A stretch of 57,030 nucleotides of DNA, from contig NZ_JAKHSK010000031.1 of NCBI RefSeq assembly GCF_023499215.1, forward strand, positions 1-57,030, written 5' to 3'. Shown here piece after piece: positions 25,118 through 34,416 of the stretch. Position 1 is the stretch's first letter. Each line of letters opens with the position of its first letter. A model generated the notes under the pieces. The model saw only the letters and a list, made by a program, of their open reading frames with translations, ran no database searches and had not been told where the DNA came from. Source of the stretch: Zunongwangia pacifica (GTDB lineage: Bacteria; Bacteroidota; Bacteroidia; Flavobacteriales; Flavobacteriaceae). The translations under genes were made by a program, and so were the position numbers.

Positions 25118-28100
25118 ATGGAAAAAAACTTTTGCATTAGGTTGAAGCCTTTTGCTTTTATCGTATTTAGTTTATTTGCGCTCTCTTCACTTACCGCATC
25201 ATCTCTCAAATTAGAAAGTGTTGTATTTCAATCTCAAATTAGAGGGACTGTAAAATCTTCAGCCGATCAGTTACCGATGCCGGGTGTAAGTGTCATCGAA
25301 AAAGGAACTTCTAATGGAGTAGTTACCGATTTTGATGGGAATTTCGAACTTAATGTGTCTTCTAACAATGCTGTTTTAGTATTCTCTTTTATGGGATATA
25401 AAACCATGGAAATGAGTTTAAAAGGAAAAACTTCTATAGATGTAGTTATGGACGAAGATCAGGCACAATTAGATGAAGTTGTATTAGTAGGCTATAGCGA
25501 GCAGCGGCGAGAAGTAATTACCGGTGCTGTTGCGACAGTTAGTAGTAAGGAGTTAGCCAAATCACCTACTTTAAACGTTTCTAACGCGTTAACAGGAAGA
25601 ATGCCAGGGGTCGTTGCTACACAAAATAGTGGTGAGCCTGGTTATGACGGTTCAACGATTAGTATTAGGGGAAGTAATTCTTTTGGGGATAATAGTCCTC
25701 TGGTAGTTATTGATGGAATTCCAGATAGGCAAGGAGGTTTTAGCAGGCTTAATCCTGCAGATATTAAAGATATATCAGTACTTAAAGACGCCTCAGCTGC
25801 AATTTATGGAGCTCGTGCAGCAAATGGAGTAATCTTGGTAACTACTAAGAGAGGGAAAGTAGGAAAAACATCATTGTCCTATGATTATAATTTAGGTTTT
25901 TCACAGCCTACCGTTATCCCCGATCTTGCCAATGCATCGCAATACGCTATGATGCGTAATGAACTGGAAATTTACAAGCTTCCCGTAAGTGAATGGAGTG
26001 CTGCGAATGCCGGCTTTATGAGTAACGGTGTTTATACAAGGCCATCGGGGGACGAAGTTACCGCTCCATTCTCACCAGATGATATTAGTCAGTTTCAAGA
26101 TGGTAGTGATCCCTGGTTTCATCCAAATACCGATTGGTTCTCTGAAACTTTAAAGGACTGGTCGACACAAAGTAGGCATACCTTGCAAATTAGCGGAGGG
26201 ACAGAAGATTTAAAGATCTTATCTACAATTGGATATCAAAATCAGGATGCCTATTATAAGAAATCGGCAACCAATTATAAACAATATGATATCAGGTTAA
26301 ATATGGATGCTAAAATCAACGATTATATAACTGCAAAAATAGGTGTGCTAGGAAGGCAGGAAGATCGTAATTATCCAACAAAACCTGCCTCTAGTATTTT
26401 TAGAATGTTAATGCGTAGTTCTCCTACCCAGCCTGCATACTGGCCAAATGGTATGCCTGGGCCCGATATAGAATATGGAGAAAATCCAGTGGTTATTACT
26501 ACAGATCAAACAGGCTACGATAAAGATCGGAGGTATTATTTTCAATCTAATGGCCAATTAGATATAGAGATCCCCTGGGTAAAGGGTTTAAAATTTACCG
26601 GAACCGCTGCAGTAGATAAATATATTCAACAAACTAAAAGGTGGGAAATACCATGGTACCTATATACTTGGCAGGGAGGATATACTGATGATGGTACTCC
26701 AGAGCTAGTGAGAGGAAAAAGAGGCCCCGCAGAGCCTAATTTAAACCAGGGAAATCAAGATCAGTTAAATATTTTATTAGGAGGAGTTTTAAACTTTGAA
26801 AGAAAATTTGGATTCCATCAAGTTAATGTGCTTGCCGGAGTAAACAGAGAAACGATAAGAAATGATAGCTTTAGTGCCTATCGGCGTTATTTTATTTCTA
26901 CCGTAATAGATCAGCTTTTTGCAGGAGGAGATGCAGAAAAAGATAATGATGGCCGGGCTTGGGAAAGAGCAAGGCTAAATTATTTTGGTCGAGTTGGCTA
27001 TAATTATAAAGAGAAATATTTAGCAGAATTTCTTTGGCGATACGATGGTAGTTATATGTTCCCTGAGGACAACAGATACGGATTTTTTCCAGGGGTGATG
27101 ATTGGATGGAGAGTCTCTGAAGAGAATTTTTGGAAAGAGAACCTTAAGCTAATCAACTTTTTCAAAATAAGAGCTTCGTATGGGCAAATGGGGAATGATA
27201 ATATTTATTATGATGACGAATTGCAAGAATATCAATACTTCGCAACTTATGGATTCAGTAATTATGTAACAGGTAGTGCGCTAAGTCAAACCTTATTTGA
27301 AACTCGTGTGCCCAATACCGCGGTAACATGGGAGGTCGCAAATAATTATAACCTTGGTTTTGATGGCCGTATGTGGGACGGGAAAGTGAATTTTACCTTA
27401 GATCTTTTCCTTAATAAACGCAGTAGTATATTATGGAGAAGAAATGCTTCTGTTCCACAAACCACAGGGATGAGTCTTCCTGCTGAAAATATTGGCGAAG
27501 TAGAAAACCGAGGATGGGATTTCCAATTAGGTTACAATAATCAGTTTGGTGATTTAATGTTTAGTGCCAGCGTTAATGGAGGGTATGCTAAAAACAAGAT
27601 TGTATTCTGGGATGAAGCACCTGGAGCACCCGAGTGGCAACGGTCTACTGGTAGAATGATCAATGCGGGCTTGTATTATGAGTACGATGGGGTTTTTGCT
27701 ACACAAGAAGAAATAGATAATAATACCATAGATTATAGTGCAATAACAAATAATCTTAGGCCTGGAGACATGAAGTACAAAGATTATGATGGCGATGGTG
27801 CAATTACTCCAGATGACCAGGTAAGGAGAGATAAAACAACACAGCCAACTTTTCAAGGAGGCTTAAATCTTAATTTTCAATATAAAGATTTCGACCTGTC
27901 AGTATTGTTTCAAGGAGCCGCAGGAGGAGAATTACGGGTAGGTGCAGATGAGTCTGGATCTATAGGGAACTATTTAAAAGAAGTGTACGATAATCGATGG
28001 ACTATTGATAACCCAAGTAGTCAGCACCCTAGAATAGCAGATCGAGGAGACCAATATTATTCGTATGGCAATACATATTGGTTACAAAGTACCGATTATT

Positions 28101-28309
28101 TAAGATTGAAAAATATTGAATTAGGATATAATCTTCCACAAAAAATAGCAGATAAAGTGGGAATAAATAATTTTAGGCTTTATGTAAACGCATATAACCT
28201 AGTGACTTGGACGGGTATGGAATCTTTCGATCCAGAAGCGGTAAACTCTATCGGGCAATATTATCCGCAGTCCAAAATTATTAATCTAGGAGCAAGTATT
28301 AATTTCTAA
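25118..28309 (+). CDS. SusC/RagA-type TonB-dependent transporter
   Basis: A 1063-residue outer-membrane transporter. Signal peptide (about 1-29, FIVFSLFALSSLTASS), carboxypeptidase-regulatory-like domain (IRGTVKSSADQLPMPGVSVI, about 42-125), the DEVVLVGYSEQRREVITGAV TonB-box/plug junction, plug (LTGRMPGVVATQNSGEPG, IRGSNSFGDNSPLVVIDG, LKDASAAIYGARAANGVILV), then a long beta barrel ending INLGASINF. Arginine is mostly AGA/AGG here, unlike the genes on the left flank. It heads the operon SusC-SusD-isomerase-SUMF1-oxidoreductase and has a palindromic operator directly upstream. Confidence 0.95.
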   Translation: MEKNFCIRLKPFAFIVFSLFALSSLTASSLKLESVVFQSQIRGTVKSSADQLPMPGVSVIEKGTSNGVVTDFDGNFELNVSSNNAVLVFSFMGYKTMEMSLKGKTSIDVVMDEDQAQLDEVVLVGYSEQRREVITGAVATVSSKELAKSPTLNVSNALTGRMPGVVATQNSGEPGYDGSTISIRGSNSFGDNSPLVVIDGIPDRQGGFSRLNPADIKDISVLKDASAAIYGARAANGVILVTTKRGKVGKTSLSYDYNLGFSQPTVIPDLANASQYAMMRNELEIYKLPVSEWSAANAGFMSNGVYTRPSGDEVTAPFSPDDISQFQDGSDPWFHPNTDWFSETLKDWSTQSRHTLQISGGTEDLKILSTIGYQNQDAYYKKSATNYKQYDIRLNMDAKINDYITAKIGVLGRQEDRNYPTKPASSIFRMLMRSSPTQPAYWPNGMPGPDIEYGENPVVITTDQTGYDKDRRYYFQSNGQLDIEIPWVKGLKFTGTAAVDKYIQQTKRWEIPWYLYTWQGGYTDDGTPELVRGKRGPAEPNLNQGNQDQLNILLGGVLNFERKFGFHQVNVLAGVNRETIRNDSFSAYRRYFISTVIDQLFAGGDAEKDNDGRAWERARLNYFGRVGYNYKEKYLAEFLWRYDGSYMFPEDNRYGFFPGVMIGWRVSEENFWKENLKLINFFKIRASYGQMGNDNIYYDDELQEYQYFATYGFSNYVTGSALSQTLFETRVPNTAVTWEVANNYNLGFDGRMWDGKVNFTLDLFLNKRSSILWRRNASVPQTTGMSLPAENIGEVENRGWDFQLGYNNQFGDLMFSASVNGGYAKNKIVFWDEAPGAPEWQRSTGRMINAGLYYEYDGVFATQEEIDNNTIDYSAITNNLRPGDMKYKDYDGDGAITPDDQVRRDKTTQPTFQGGLNLNFQYKDFDLSVLFQGAAGGELRVGADESGSIGNYLKEVYDNRWTIDNPSSQHPRIADRGDQYYSYGNTYWLQSTDYLRLKNIELGYNLPQKIADKVGINNFRLYVNAYNLVTWTGMESFDPEAVNSIGQYYPQSKIINLGASINF

Positions 28310-28328
28310 TTAGAAAATTCAGAAAGTC

Positions 28329-30218
28329 ATGAAGCATTTAAGATATATAAAAAAATATTTATTTATAGGCCTGATAGCAGTGATCTCTTTTACTGGATGT
28401 AATGATGATTTCGTAAACACCAAACCTCTCGACGAGGTTACAGATAGAGAGGTGTGGCGAGATCCTTCTCTAGCGAGAGCTTTTGTGTTAGAACTTTATA
28501 ATGGTTTTGGACAAGGAGGTTTTGATGAGCAAATGCAAGCCTCTTTAACAGATGAAGCTTTATTTACACACCCGGGAAGAGGTATAAACACTATTACAGA
28601 ATCTAGAAGTAATCCTGCCGATCAGGGTTGGATAAATTACAATTATAATTGGAGCGATATGTATAGCCGTATAAGAGCAACTAATATCGCTATAGAGAAT
28701 TTGGAGAATCCTTCATTTGGAAGCGATGTGACTCAAGATGAAATAGACGAGATGCTGGGAGAAGCATATTTTATGCGCGCCTTCTTTTACCAACAATTAA
28801 TGAGGTATTATGGAGCAGTACCCATTATTGATTTCGTATATGAATTAGGTACAGCAGATTATTCAGTGCCAAGAGCTACTTTCGAGGAGCTTATAACATT
28901 TATTGTAGACGATTGTGAGACCGCTGCAAGTTTGTTGGAAGGCACTGATTTAGGTAATGGTAGAACCAGTAGTCTTGCTTCAAAAGCTTTAAAAGCAAGG
29001 GTTTTATTATATGCAGCCAGTGATTTACATGATATCGCAACAGCATCAGCAAATTCGTCTTTAATTTCTGGTTACTCCAATCCAGAGTATTTAGGTTATA
29101 CCTCAGGAAGTCAGTCAAACCGTTGGGAATTAGCTTTTAATGCAGCCCAAGAAGTAGTTCAGGAAGGACAAGGATATAAGTTAGATTTATCAGAAAAAGT
29201 ATCTCCAGAACAAGGAGAAGCAAACTATATAGCCGCTTCACTTGCAGGAGGAAGCGCTGTTGCTGATGCCGAAGGAAGTAAGGAAATTATTTTAGGGCGC
29301 TATTTCGTGGACGAAAAAAATGAAGGAGGAGCTAATATAAACTTGTATAATGGACCTAATGGATATCATAACTGGTCAGGGAATACTCCTACCCAGGATT
29401 TAGTAGATGCATACGAGACTATTGAAGGGGAAACCTTTAGTTGGTCTAACCAGGAACATGCTAGTGCGCCTTATCAGGATCGGGATCCTCGATTTTACGC
29501 GTCAATTTTATACGATGGGGCAGATTGGAAGCCAAGAACAAGTGACGTAGCAGGAAGTGATCCTTATGGACAAATACAAACAGGTAGATACGAAATCATT
29601 AATAATAATGGAGAAAAAGTAACCTATTGGGGCTTAGATACCCGAAATAGTGATATTGAGGATTGGAACGGAAGTTATACAGGTTATACTATGCGGAAAT
29701 TCATAGATCCCGATCCGGCAATAATAGACCAAAATACTCGGCAAACTATTCCTTTTCCCTTGTTTAGGTATACCGAAGCGGTTTTAAACTATGTTGAAGC
29801 AGCAATAGAAACAGGGAGAGAAGATATTGCGAGAGAATGGCTGAATAAAATTAGATTCCGTGCAGGGATGCCCGCAATAACAGATACCGGAGAGGAATTA
29901 ATGGATCGTTATCGCAATGAGAGGAGAGTAGAATTAGCCTATGAAGAACATCGATTTCATGATGTTCGAAGATGGATGATTGCACCTGAAAAATTTGGAA
30001 AGCAAATTAGAACCATTGAAGTAAGAGCTACCTTAAAATCAGGAGCCAATGTAACGCAATATCATTACGATCCAGACTCTTATAATTATAACTACACACC
30101 GGCTGAGTTAAATCCAGGTGTGGAGAATCGTCAATGGTTAGATAAAATGTATTTTATTTCGATTCATCGAGACGAAATGAATAGAAACGATTTGCTGGTT
30201 CAAAATCCAGGTTATTAA
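28329..30218 (+). CDS. SusD/RagB-like surface lipoprotein
   Basis: The surface lipoprotein partner of the SusC above; 629 residues. The lipobox Cys is C24 (ISFTGC), followed by NDDFVNTKPLDEVTDREVW, the classical SusD start. TPR-like helices (EMLGEAYFMRAFFYQQLMRYYGAVPI) and the C-terminal signature RYTEAVLNYVEAAIETG ... YRNERRVELAYEEHRFHDVRRW belong to the RagB/SusD family (SusD-like 3 and RagB domains). It begins 19 bases after the SusC stop and is followed by a strong hairpin before the next gene. Confidence 0.95.
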   Translation: MKHLRYIKKYLFIGLIAVISFTGCNDDFVNTKPLDEVTDREVWRDPSLARAFVLELYNGFGQGGFDEQMQASLTDEALFTHPGRGINTITESRSNPADQGWINYNYNWSDMYSRIRATNIAIENLENPSFGSDVTQDEIDEMLGEAYFMRAFFYQQLMRYYGAVPIIDFVYELGTADYSVPRATFEELITFIVDDCETAASLLEGTDLGNGRTSSLASKALKARVLLYAASDLHDIATASANSSLISGYSNPEYLGYTSGSQSNRWELAFNAAQEVVQEGQGYKLDLSEKVSPEQGEANYIAASLAGGSAVADAEGSKEIILGRYFVDEKNEGGANINLYNGPNGYHNWSGNTPTQDLVDAYETIEGETFSWSNQEHASAPYQDRDPRFYASILYDGADWKPRTSDVAGSDPYGQIQTGRYEIINNNGEKVTYWGLDTRNSDIEDWNGSYTGYTMRKFIDPDPAIIDQNTRQTIPFPLFRYTEAVLNYVEAAIETGREDIAREWLNKIRFRAGMPAITDTGEELMDRYRNERRVELAYEEHRFHDVRRWMIAPEKFGKQIRTIEVRATLKSGANVTQYHYDPDSYNYNYTPAELNPGVENRQWLDKMYFISIHRDEMNRNDLLVQNPGY

Positions 30219-30231
30219 AGGTTGTAATTAG

Positions 30232-30272
30232 TCATCTAAGCCTAACTTTATATTAAGTTTAGGCTTAGATGA
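30232..30272 (+). promoter_or_regulatory. Intercistronic hairpin between SusD and the downstream enzymes
   Basis: A 14-bp perfect stem, TCATCTAAGCCTAA (30232-30245) with 30259-30272, extended by three more pairs after a one-base bulge, closes a 6-base loop. There is no T run after it. It could protect the 3' end of the SusCD message or lower read-through into the enzyme genes. Confidence 0.6.
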
Positions 30273-30297
30273 TCTTCCTAAAATTAATTTATAAGTC

Positions 30298-31239
30298 ATG
30301 AATAGAAGAAATTTTGTAAAGCAAAATTTGAAAATTTCAGCATTAGCAGGGATTGGAGGTTTAAGTGTATATCCTAAAGCGATAAGCAGTGATATTAATA
30401 TATTAAAAGAAGAGAAGGCTCCTGATCAATTCCACTTAAAGTACGCACCCCATTTAGGAATGTTTAAAAATTTAGCAGGAGAAGATCCTATAGATCAATT
30501 AAATTTTATGGCAGATCAGGGGTTTACCGCTTTTGAAGATAATGGGATGAAGGATAGGCCTATAGAAGTACAGGAGAAAATGGCTGCTACCATGCAAAAG
30601 AGAAACATTACCATGGGCGTCTTTGTAGCCCATAAAATTTATTGGACCTCTCCTAATTTAACAAATGGTGATAAGACACTTAGAGATGAGTTTTTAAAAG
30701 AAATAAGAGAATCTGTAGAAGTTGCTAAACGAGTAAATGCCAAATGGGTTACTGTAGTTCCCGGATATATAAATGTTCGGCAAAATATACAATATCAAAC
30801 CGCCAATGTGATCGAAAGTTTAAAATATGCCGCAGAAATTTTAGAACCTCATGAAATCACGATGGTATTAGAACCATTAAATTTTAGAGATCATCCGGGA
30901 CTCTTTCTTTCAGAATCTCCTCAGGCCTATCAAATTTGTAAAGCGGTAGCGAGCCCATCCTGCAAGATTCTTTTCGATGTTTATCATCAGCAAATTCAGG
31001 AAGGCAATTTGCTTCCTAACATCGAAGCCTGCTGGGATGAAATAGGTTATTTTCAAGTGGGTGATAATCCAGGTAGAAATGAACCTACGACAGGTGAAAT
31101 TAATTATCATAACATTTTTAAATATATTCATCAAAAAGGCTATAAAGGAGTTATCGGGATGGAGCATGGAAATTCAGGTGAAGGCAAACAAGGAGAATTA
31201 GCAGTTATAGAAGCCTATAAAGTATCAGATAATTTTTAA
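30298..31239 (+). CDS. Exported TIM-barrel sugar isomerase/epimerase-like protein (hydroxypyruvate isomerase-like)
   Basis: A 313-residue protein of the xylose isomerase-like TIM-barrel (AP endonuclease 2) superfamily. The N-terminus MNRRNFVKQNLKISALAGIGG is a twin-arginine (Tat) signal. Metal-ligand candidates sit on strands: E in TMVLEPLNFRDHPG, D and H in KILFDVYHQQIQEGN, H after NPGRNEPTTGEINYHNIF, and E in GVIGMEHGNSGEG. That order is typical of hydroxypyruvate isomerase-like members. Its reaction is unknown; as an exported enzyme it should act on a sugar in the periplasm. It follows SusD and a hairpin. Confidence 0.88.
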   Translation: MNRRNFVKQNLKISALAGIGGLSVYPKAISSDINILKEEKAPDQFHLKYAPHLGMFKNLAGEDPIDQLNFMADQGFTAFEDNGMKDRPIEVQEKMAATMQKRNITMGVFVAHKIYWTSPNLTNGDKTLRDEFLKEIRESVEVAKRVNAKWVTVVPGYINVRQNIQYQTANVIESLKYAAEILEPHEITMVLEPLNFRDHPGLFLSESPQAYQICKAVASPSCKILFDVYHQQIQEGNLLPNIEACWDEIGYFQVGDNPGRNEPTTGEINYHNIFKYIHQKGYKGVIGMEHGNSGEGKQGELAVIEAYKVSDNF

Positions 31240-31241
31240 GG

Positions 31242-32195
31242 ATGAAGAAATACTGTGTTTTTACTTTCTTTTTCTTTTTATCTATAATTAATTATGCACA
31301 AAGCAAGCTACAAGACTATACGTTAGATTTTCCGGGAACTAGTCTTAAGCTCGAAATGATAGCAATTCCTGCAGGAAGCTTTATTATGGGAGGGAATGAG
31401 CAATCTCCAGAAGAAGAAAAACCGGCTCATAAAGTACAGCTAGATGAGTTTTGGATGGCCCAATACGAAACCACCTGGGATTTGTATAATTTGTACTTAG
31501 AGCGTAGCATAGAAGATCAGGAATTTCAGAAATCAGATCTAATTAAAGTTGAAATTGATGCAGTCTCGGGTGCGACTATCCCATACGTAGACATGAGTTT
31601 AGGTATGGGAAAAGGAAAAGACCTCCCTGTAGTAAATGTAACATATTTAGCCGCTTCTCAGTTTTGTAAGTGGCTCTCTGCAAAAACAGGAGATTTTTAC
31701 CGTCTGCCAACTGAGGCCGAATGGGAATATGCTGCCAGGGCGGGTAGTGAATCCTCCTATTTTTTTGGAGACGATCCTGTAGCTTTAGAGGATTTTGCTT
31801 GGTATGCGGCAAATAGTGATGCTTCTTATCACAAAGTAGGAGAAAAGCAGCCAAATCCATGGGGACTTTATGATGTTTATGGAAATGTAGCCGAGTGGAC
31901 GCTGGATGCCTATGATCCAAAATATTACAAAAGTGACGATGAAATTAGTGAAAATCCCTTCAACGTACCAACTTCGGTATACCCTAAAAGTGTGAGAGGA
32001 GGATCATATAAAGATGAGGCTTTTAAATTAAGAAGTAGCGCGAGATTCTTTTCTAGTAAAGAATGGAAAAGAAGAGATCCTCAATTTCCAAAAAGTAAAT
32101 GGTGGAATACCGATGCGCCATTCGTTGGATTTAGAATAGTACGAGACCCCAATCCTCCTTCGGTCCAAGAGTTAAAAAAATACTGGGGAGAATAA
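31242..32195 (+). CDS. Exported SUMF1/EgtB/PvdO-type domain protein
   Basis: A 317-residue protein with a signal peptide (about 1-19, FFFFLSIINYAQ) and a single formylglycine-generating-enzyme (FGE) fold: MIAIPAGSFIMGGNEQSPEE, FWMAQYETTWDLY, LPTEAEWEYAARAG, NPWGLYDVYGNVAEW, SVRGGSYKDEAFKLRSSAR and VGFRIVRDP. The two copper-binding cysteines of genuine FGE are missing: only Cys5 and one Cys in ASQFCKWL exist. It is therefore unlikely to mature sulfatases, and there is no sulfatase in the window. Such proteins in PULs may bind sugars or help neighbouring enzymes. It starts 2 bases after the isomerase stop. Confidence 0.88.
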   Translation: MKKYCVFTFFFFLSIINYAQSKLQDYTLDFPGTSLKLEMIAIPAGSFIMGGNEQSPEEEKPAHKVQLDEFWMAQYETTWDLYNLYLERSIEDQEFQKSDLIKVEIDAVSGATIPYVDMSLGMGKGKDLPVVNVTYLAASQFCKWLSAKTGDFYRLPTEAEWEYAARAGSESSYFFGDDPVALEDFAWYAANSDASYHKVGEKQPNPWGLYDVYGNVAEWTLDAYDPKYYKSDDEISENPFNVPTSVYPKSVRGGSYKDEAFKLRSSARFFSSKEWKRRDPQFPKSKWWNTDAPFVGFRIVRDPNPPSVQELKKYWGE

Positions 32196-32213
32196 ACGCT
32201 AAAATATTAAATT

Positions 32214-33545
32214 ATGAAATATAATAACCAAAATAACAAAAACTCTAGAAGGGAATTTTGTAAAAATAGTGCCATTGTAACAGCAGGTATGATAATGCCC
32301 TCAACAACTATAAATTCAATGTTTAATACGTTTAATGATAAAAAATTAAGACTAGCATTGGTAGGATGCGGTGGGCGCGGAACAGGTGCAGCAAATCAAG
32401 CTCTAAAGGCAGATGAGAATATAGAATTAGTCGCAATGGCAGATGCTTTTAAAGATCGTTTGGATAATAGTTATAATGCTTTAAAAGAAGAGTTTGAGAG
32501 CACTAAAAAAATTAATGTAAAAGACGAGCATCAATTTATAGGGTTTGATGCGTACAAGAAAGCCATAGATTTGGCAGATGTAGTTATTTTAACTACCCCG
32601 CCGGGGTTTAGGCCTCACCATTTTGAATATGCTATACAGGCAGGAAAGCACGTTTTTATGGAAAAGCCTGTGGCTACAGATGTTCCTGGTATAAGAAAGG
32701 TGTTAAAAATGGCAAAGATTGCTAAAGAAAATAAACAAAATGTAGTGGTAGGATTACAAAGGCGCTACCAAAAAAATTACATAGAGATTGCCAACCAGAT
32801 AAAAAATAATAAGGTAGGTGATATCGTTTCAGGACAAGTGTACTGGAACAGTGCCGGTGTTTGGGTGCATCCTAGAAAACCAGAGCAAACCGAGATGGAG
32901 TATCAAATGAGAAACTGGTATTATTTTAATTGGTTGTGTGGAGATCATATTTTAGAACAGCATATACATAACATCGATGTTGCTAATTGGTTTTTAGATG
33001 AATATCCCATTTCTGCACAAGGTATGGGAGGAAGGCAGGTAAGAAAAGGTCCTGAGCATGGAGAGATTTTCGATCATCATTTTGTAGAATTTACCTACCC
33101 TAGCGGTGCCGTGATATCAAGTCAGTGTAGGCATCAACCGGGAACAATGTCTAAAGTAGCAGAAGCTTTTCAGGGAACCAAAGGAAGAGTAGAAACCAAT
33201 GATGCCGGTGTGGCAAGGATTACAGATATAAAAGGAAATGATATTTTTACCTATCGGGGAGAAAATGACCCAAATCCCTATCAAGTTGAACATGATCGGC
33301 TATTTGCTGCGATCCGAAACGGGGAAGTTATAAGTGATGCAGAAAATGGAGCGAAGAGTACAATGACTGCAATAATTGGGCGTATGGCTACTTATAGCGG
33401 ACAAGTAATTACTTGGGAAGAAGCAATGAACTCAAACCATTTATTAATGCCTCAAGAAATAAACTGGGATAGTATTCCGCCAACACGACCAATGGAAAAT
33501 GGAGAGTATCCTATTCCTACACCTGGTAAAACAAAATATGTATAA
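32214..33545 (+). CDS. Exported Gfo/Idh/MocA family oxidoreductase
   Basis: A 443-residue NAD(P)-dependent oxidoreductase. A Tat-type signal is present (SRREFCKNSAIVTAGMIMP, 11-29). The Rossmann fold begins at LRLALVGCGGRGTGAANQAL, the family motif EKPVATDVPG carries the catalytic-site Lys, and GDHILEQHIHNIDVANWF holds the conserved His region. By analogy with exported glucose-fructose oxidoreductase, the cofactor is probably bound before Tat export. In PULs such enzymes can oxidise a sugar or glycoside, for example at C3. It is the last gene of the operon, 18 bases after the SUMF1-like gene. Confidence 0.92.
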   Translation: MKYNNQNNKNSRREFCKNSAIVTAGMIMPSTTINSMFNTFNDKKLRLALVGCGGRGTGAANQALKADENIELVAMADAFKDRLDNSYNALKEEFESTKKINVKDEHQFIGFDAYKKAIDLADVVILTTPPGFRPHHFEYAIQAGKHVFMEKPVATDVPGIRKVLKMAKIAKENKQNVVVGLQRRYQKNYIEIANQIKNNKVGDIVSGQVYWNSAGVWVHPRKPEQTEMEYQMRNWYYFNWLCGDHILEQHIHNIDVANWFLDEYPISAQGMGGRQVRKGPEHGEIFDHHFVEFTYPSGAVISSQCRHQPGTMSKVAEAFQGTKGRVETNDAGVARITDIKGNDIFTYRGENDPNPYQVEHDRLFAAIRNGEVISDAENGAKSTMTAIIGRMATYSGQVITWEEAMNSNHLLMPQEINWDSIPPTRPMENGEYPIPTPGKTKYV

Positions 33546-33836
33546 AAGCTTTCTGTTAAAATCAATGAAGTTCTAATAGTTATGAATACCGGATTCCTAG
33601 CTAACTTTTCTAGAATTTTCGCGACAGGGATCTTTGTGATTTTTCTTACAGTTGATTTTATTTTTGGTTTTTCTTTAATGCGGTTGGGTGTTTTGTTTTT
33701 TAATGTAAGTATTTGATTTTTAATTCTTTGTATGGTTTTTATTTGAATTTTTAGCAGGGTGATTTGTTTATAATTTTTTAATGTTAAAGTTAGAAGAGAT
33801 TAGATGGTAATGATTTAATTTTGAACCAACTAACTA

Positions 33837-34277
33837 ATGAGCTTTTTAAAAATGAAACTAAATTATTCAGGTACTCATCTAAAGGTATATAATTTAGTAG
33901 CTAGAGCTAACCAAATTATATCTAGTGTTGCTTTTCAACAAGACTTAAGAGCATTTCTTAATAATCACTATGCAGATAATGTAGTAGATGAATTTTTAAG
34001 CCATCTACAAACATCGGGTTGTGATATTAAAATCACTTCACATTGGAAACCTTTTTCTCAGAGGGTGATATATGTGGATAAAGCAGGATTAAGTATAAAT
34101 TCTGCCCGATTAAAAAGACCTTCAAAGTTTTATATCAGTCTTTTGCTAGAAAGAGCATTTATAGTTTTCGACCAGAAATATGATATTAGTGAAAAAACAC
34201 TAAAAATTAAAGATATAGAAGAGAAAGAAGATGTACTACAAGGGATAGGTTATCTGGCACAATTGCCGGTAGTTTAA
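33837..34277 (+). CDS. Small orphan protein of unknown function
   Basis: I do not recognise this 146-residue protein. It is soluble, without a signal peptide; it starts MSFLKMKLNYSGTHLKVYNLVARANQ and ends KIKDIEEKEDVLQGIGYLAQLPVV. No repeat, metal-binding cluster or catalytic motif is evident. A possible -7 box, TAATTTTG, is at 33816-33823. A clear terminator follows at 34301. The 290-base gap before it (33546-33836) shows nothing else. The single-gene unit with its own terminator favours a real gene. Confidence 0.65.
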   Translation: MSFLKMKLNYSGTHLKVYNLVARANQIISSVAFQQDLRAFLNNHYADNVVDEFLSHLQTSGCDIKITSHWKPFSQRVIYVDKAGLSINSARLKRPSKFYISLLLERAFIVFDQKYDISEKTLKIKDIEEKEDVLQGIGYLAQLPVV

Positions 34278-34300
34278 CCTTTTTATTAGATAAATTAAAA

Positions 34301-34350
34301 AAATGCTTCAATTCCTGTTATTGATAACGGGTGAAGCATTTTTATTTTTT
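34301..34350 (+). terminator. Rho-independent terminator
   Basis: Stem AAATGCTTCA (34301-34310) pairs with TGAAGCATTT (34332-34341); the inner part CTGTTA/TAACGG pairs as well. T-rich tail to 34350. Confidence 0.88.
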
Positions 34351-34416
34351 TATATGGTTGGTGTTTTGGTTCTTTTTGGGTAGTTTTTTCGGTTTCTTAG
34401 GGTGCAATAGTATTTT

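Noticed and set aside
31242-32195. Sulfatase-maturing formylglycine-generating enzyme
   Set aside because: The active-site cysteines are absent and no sulfatase gene is in the window.
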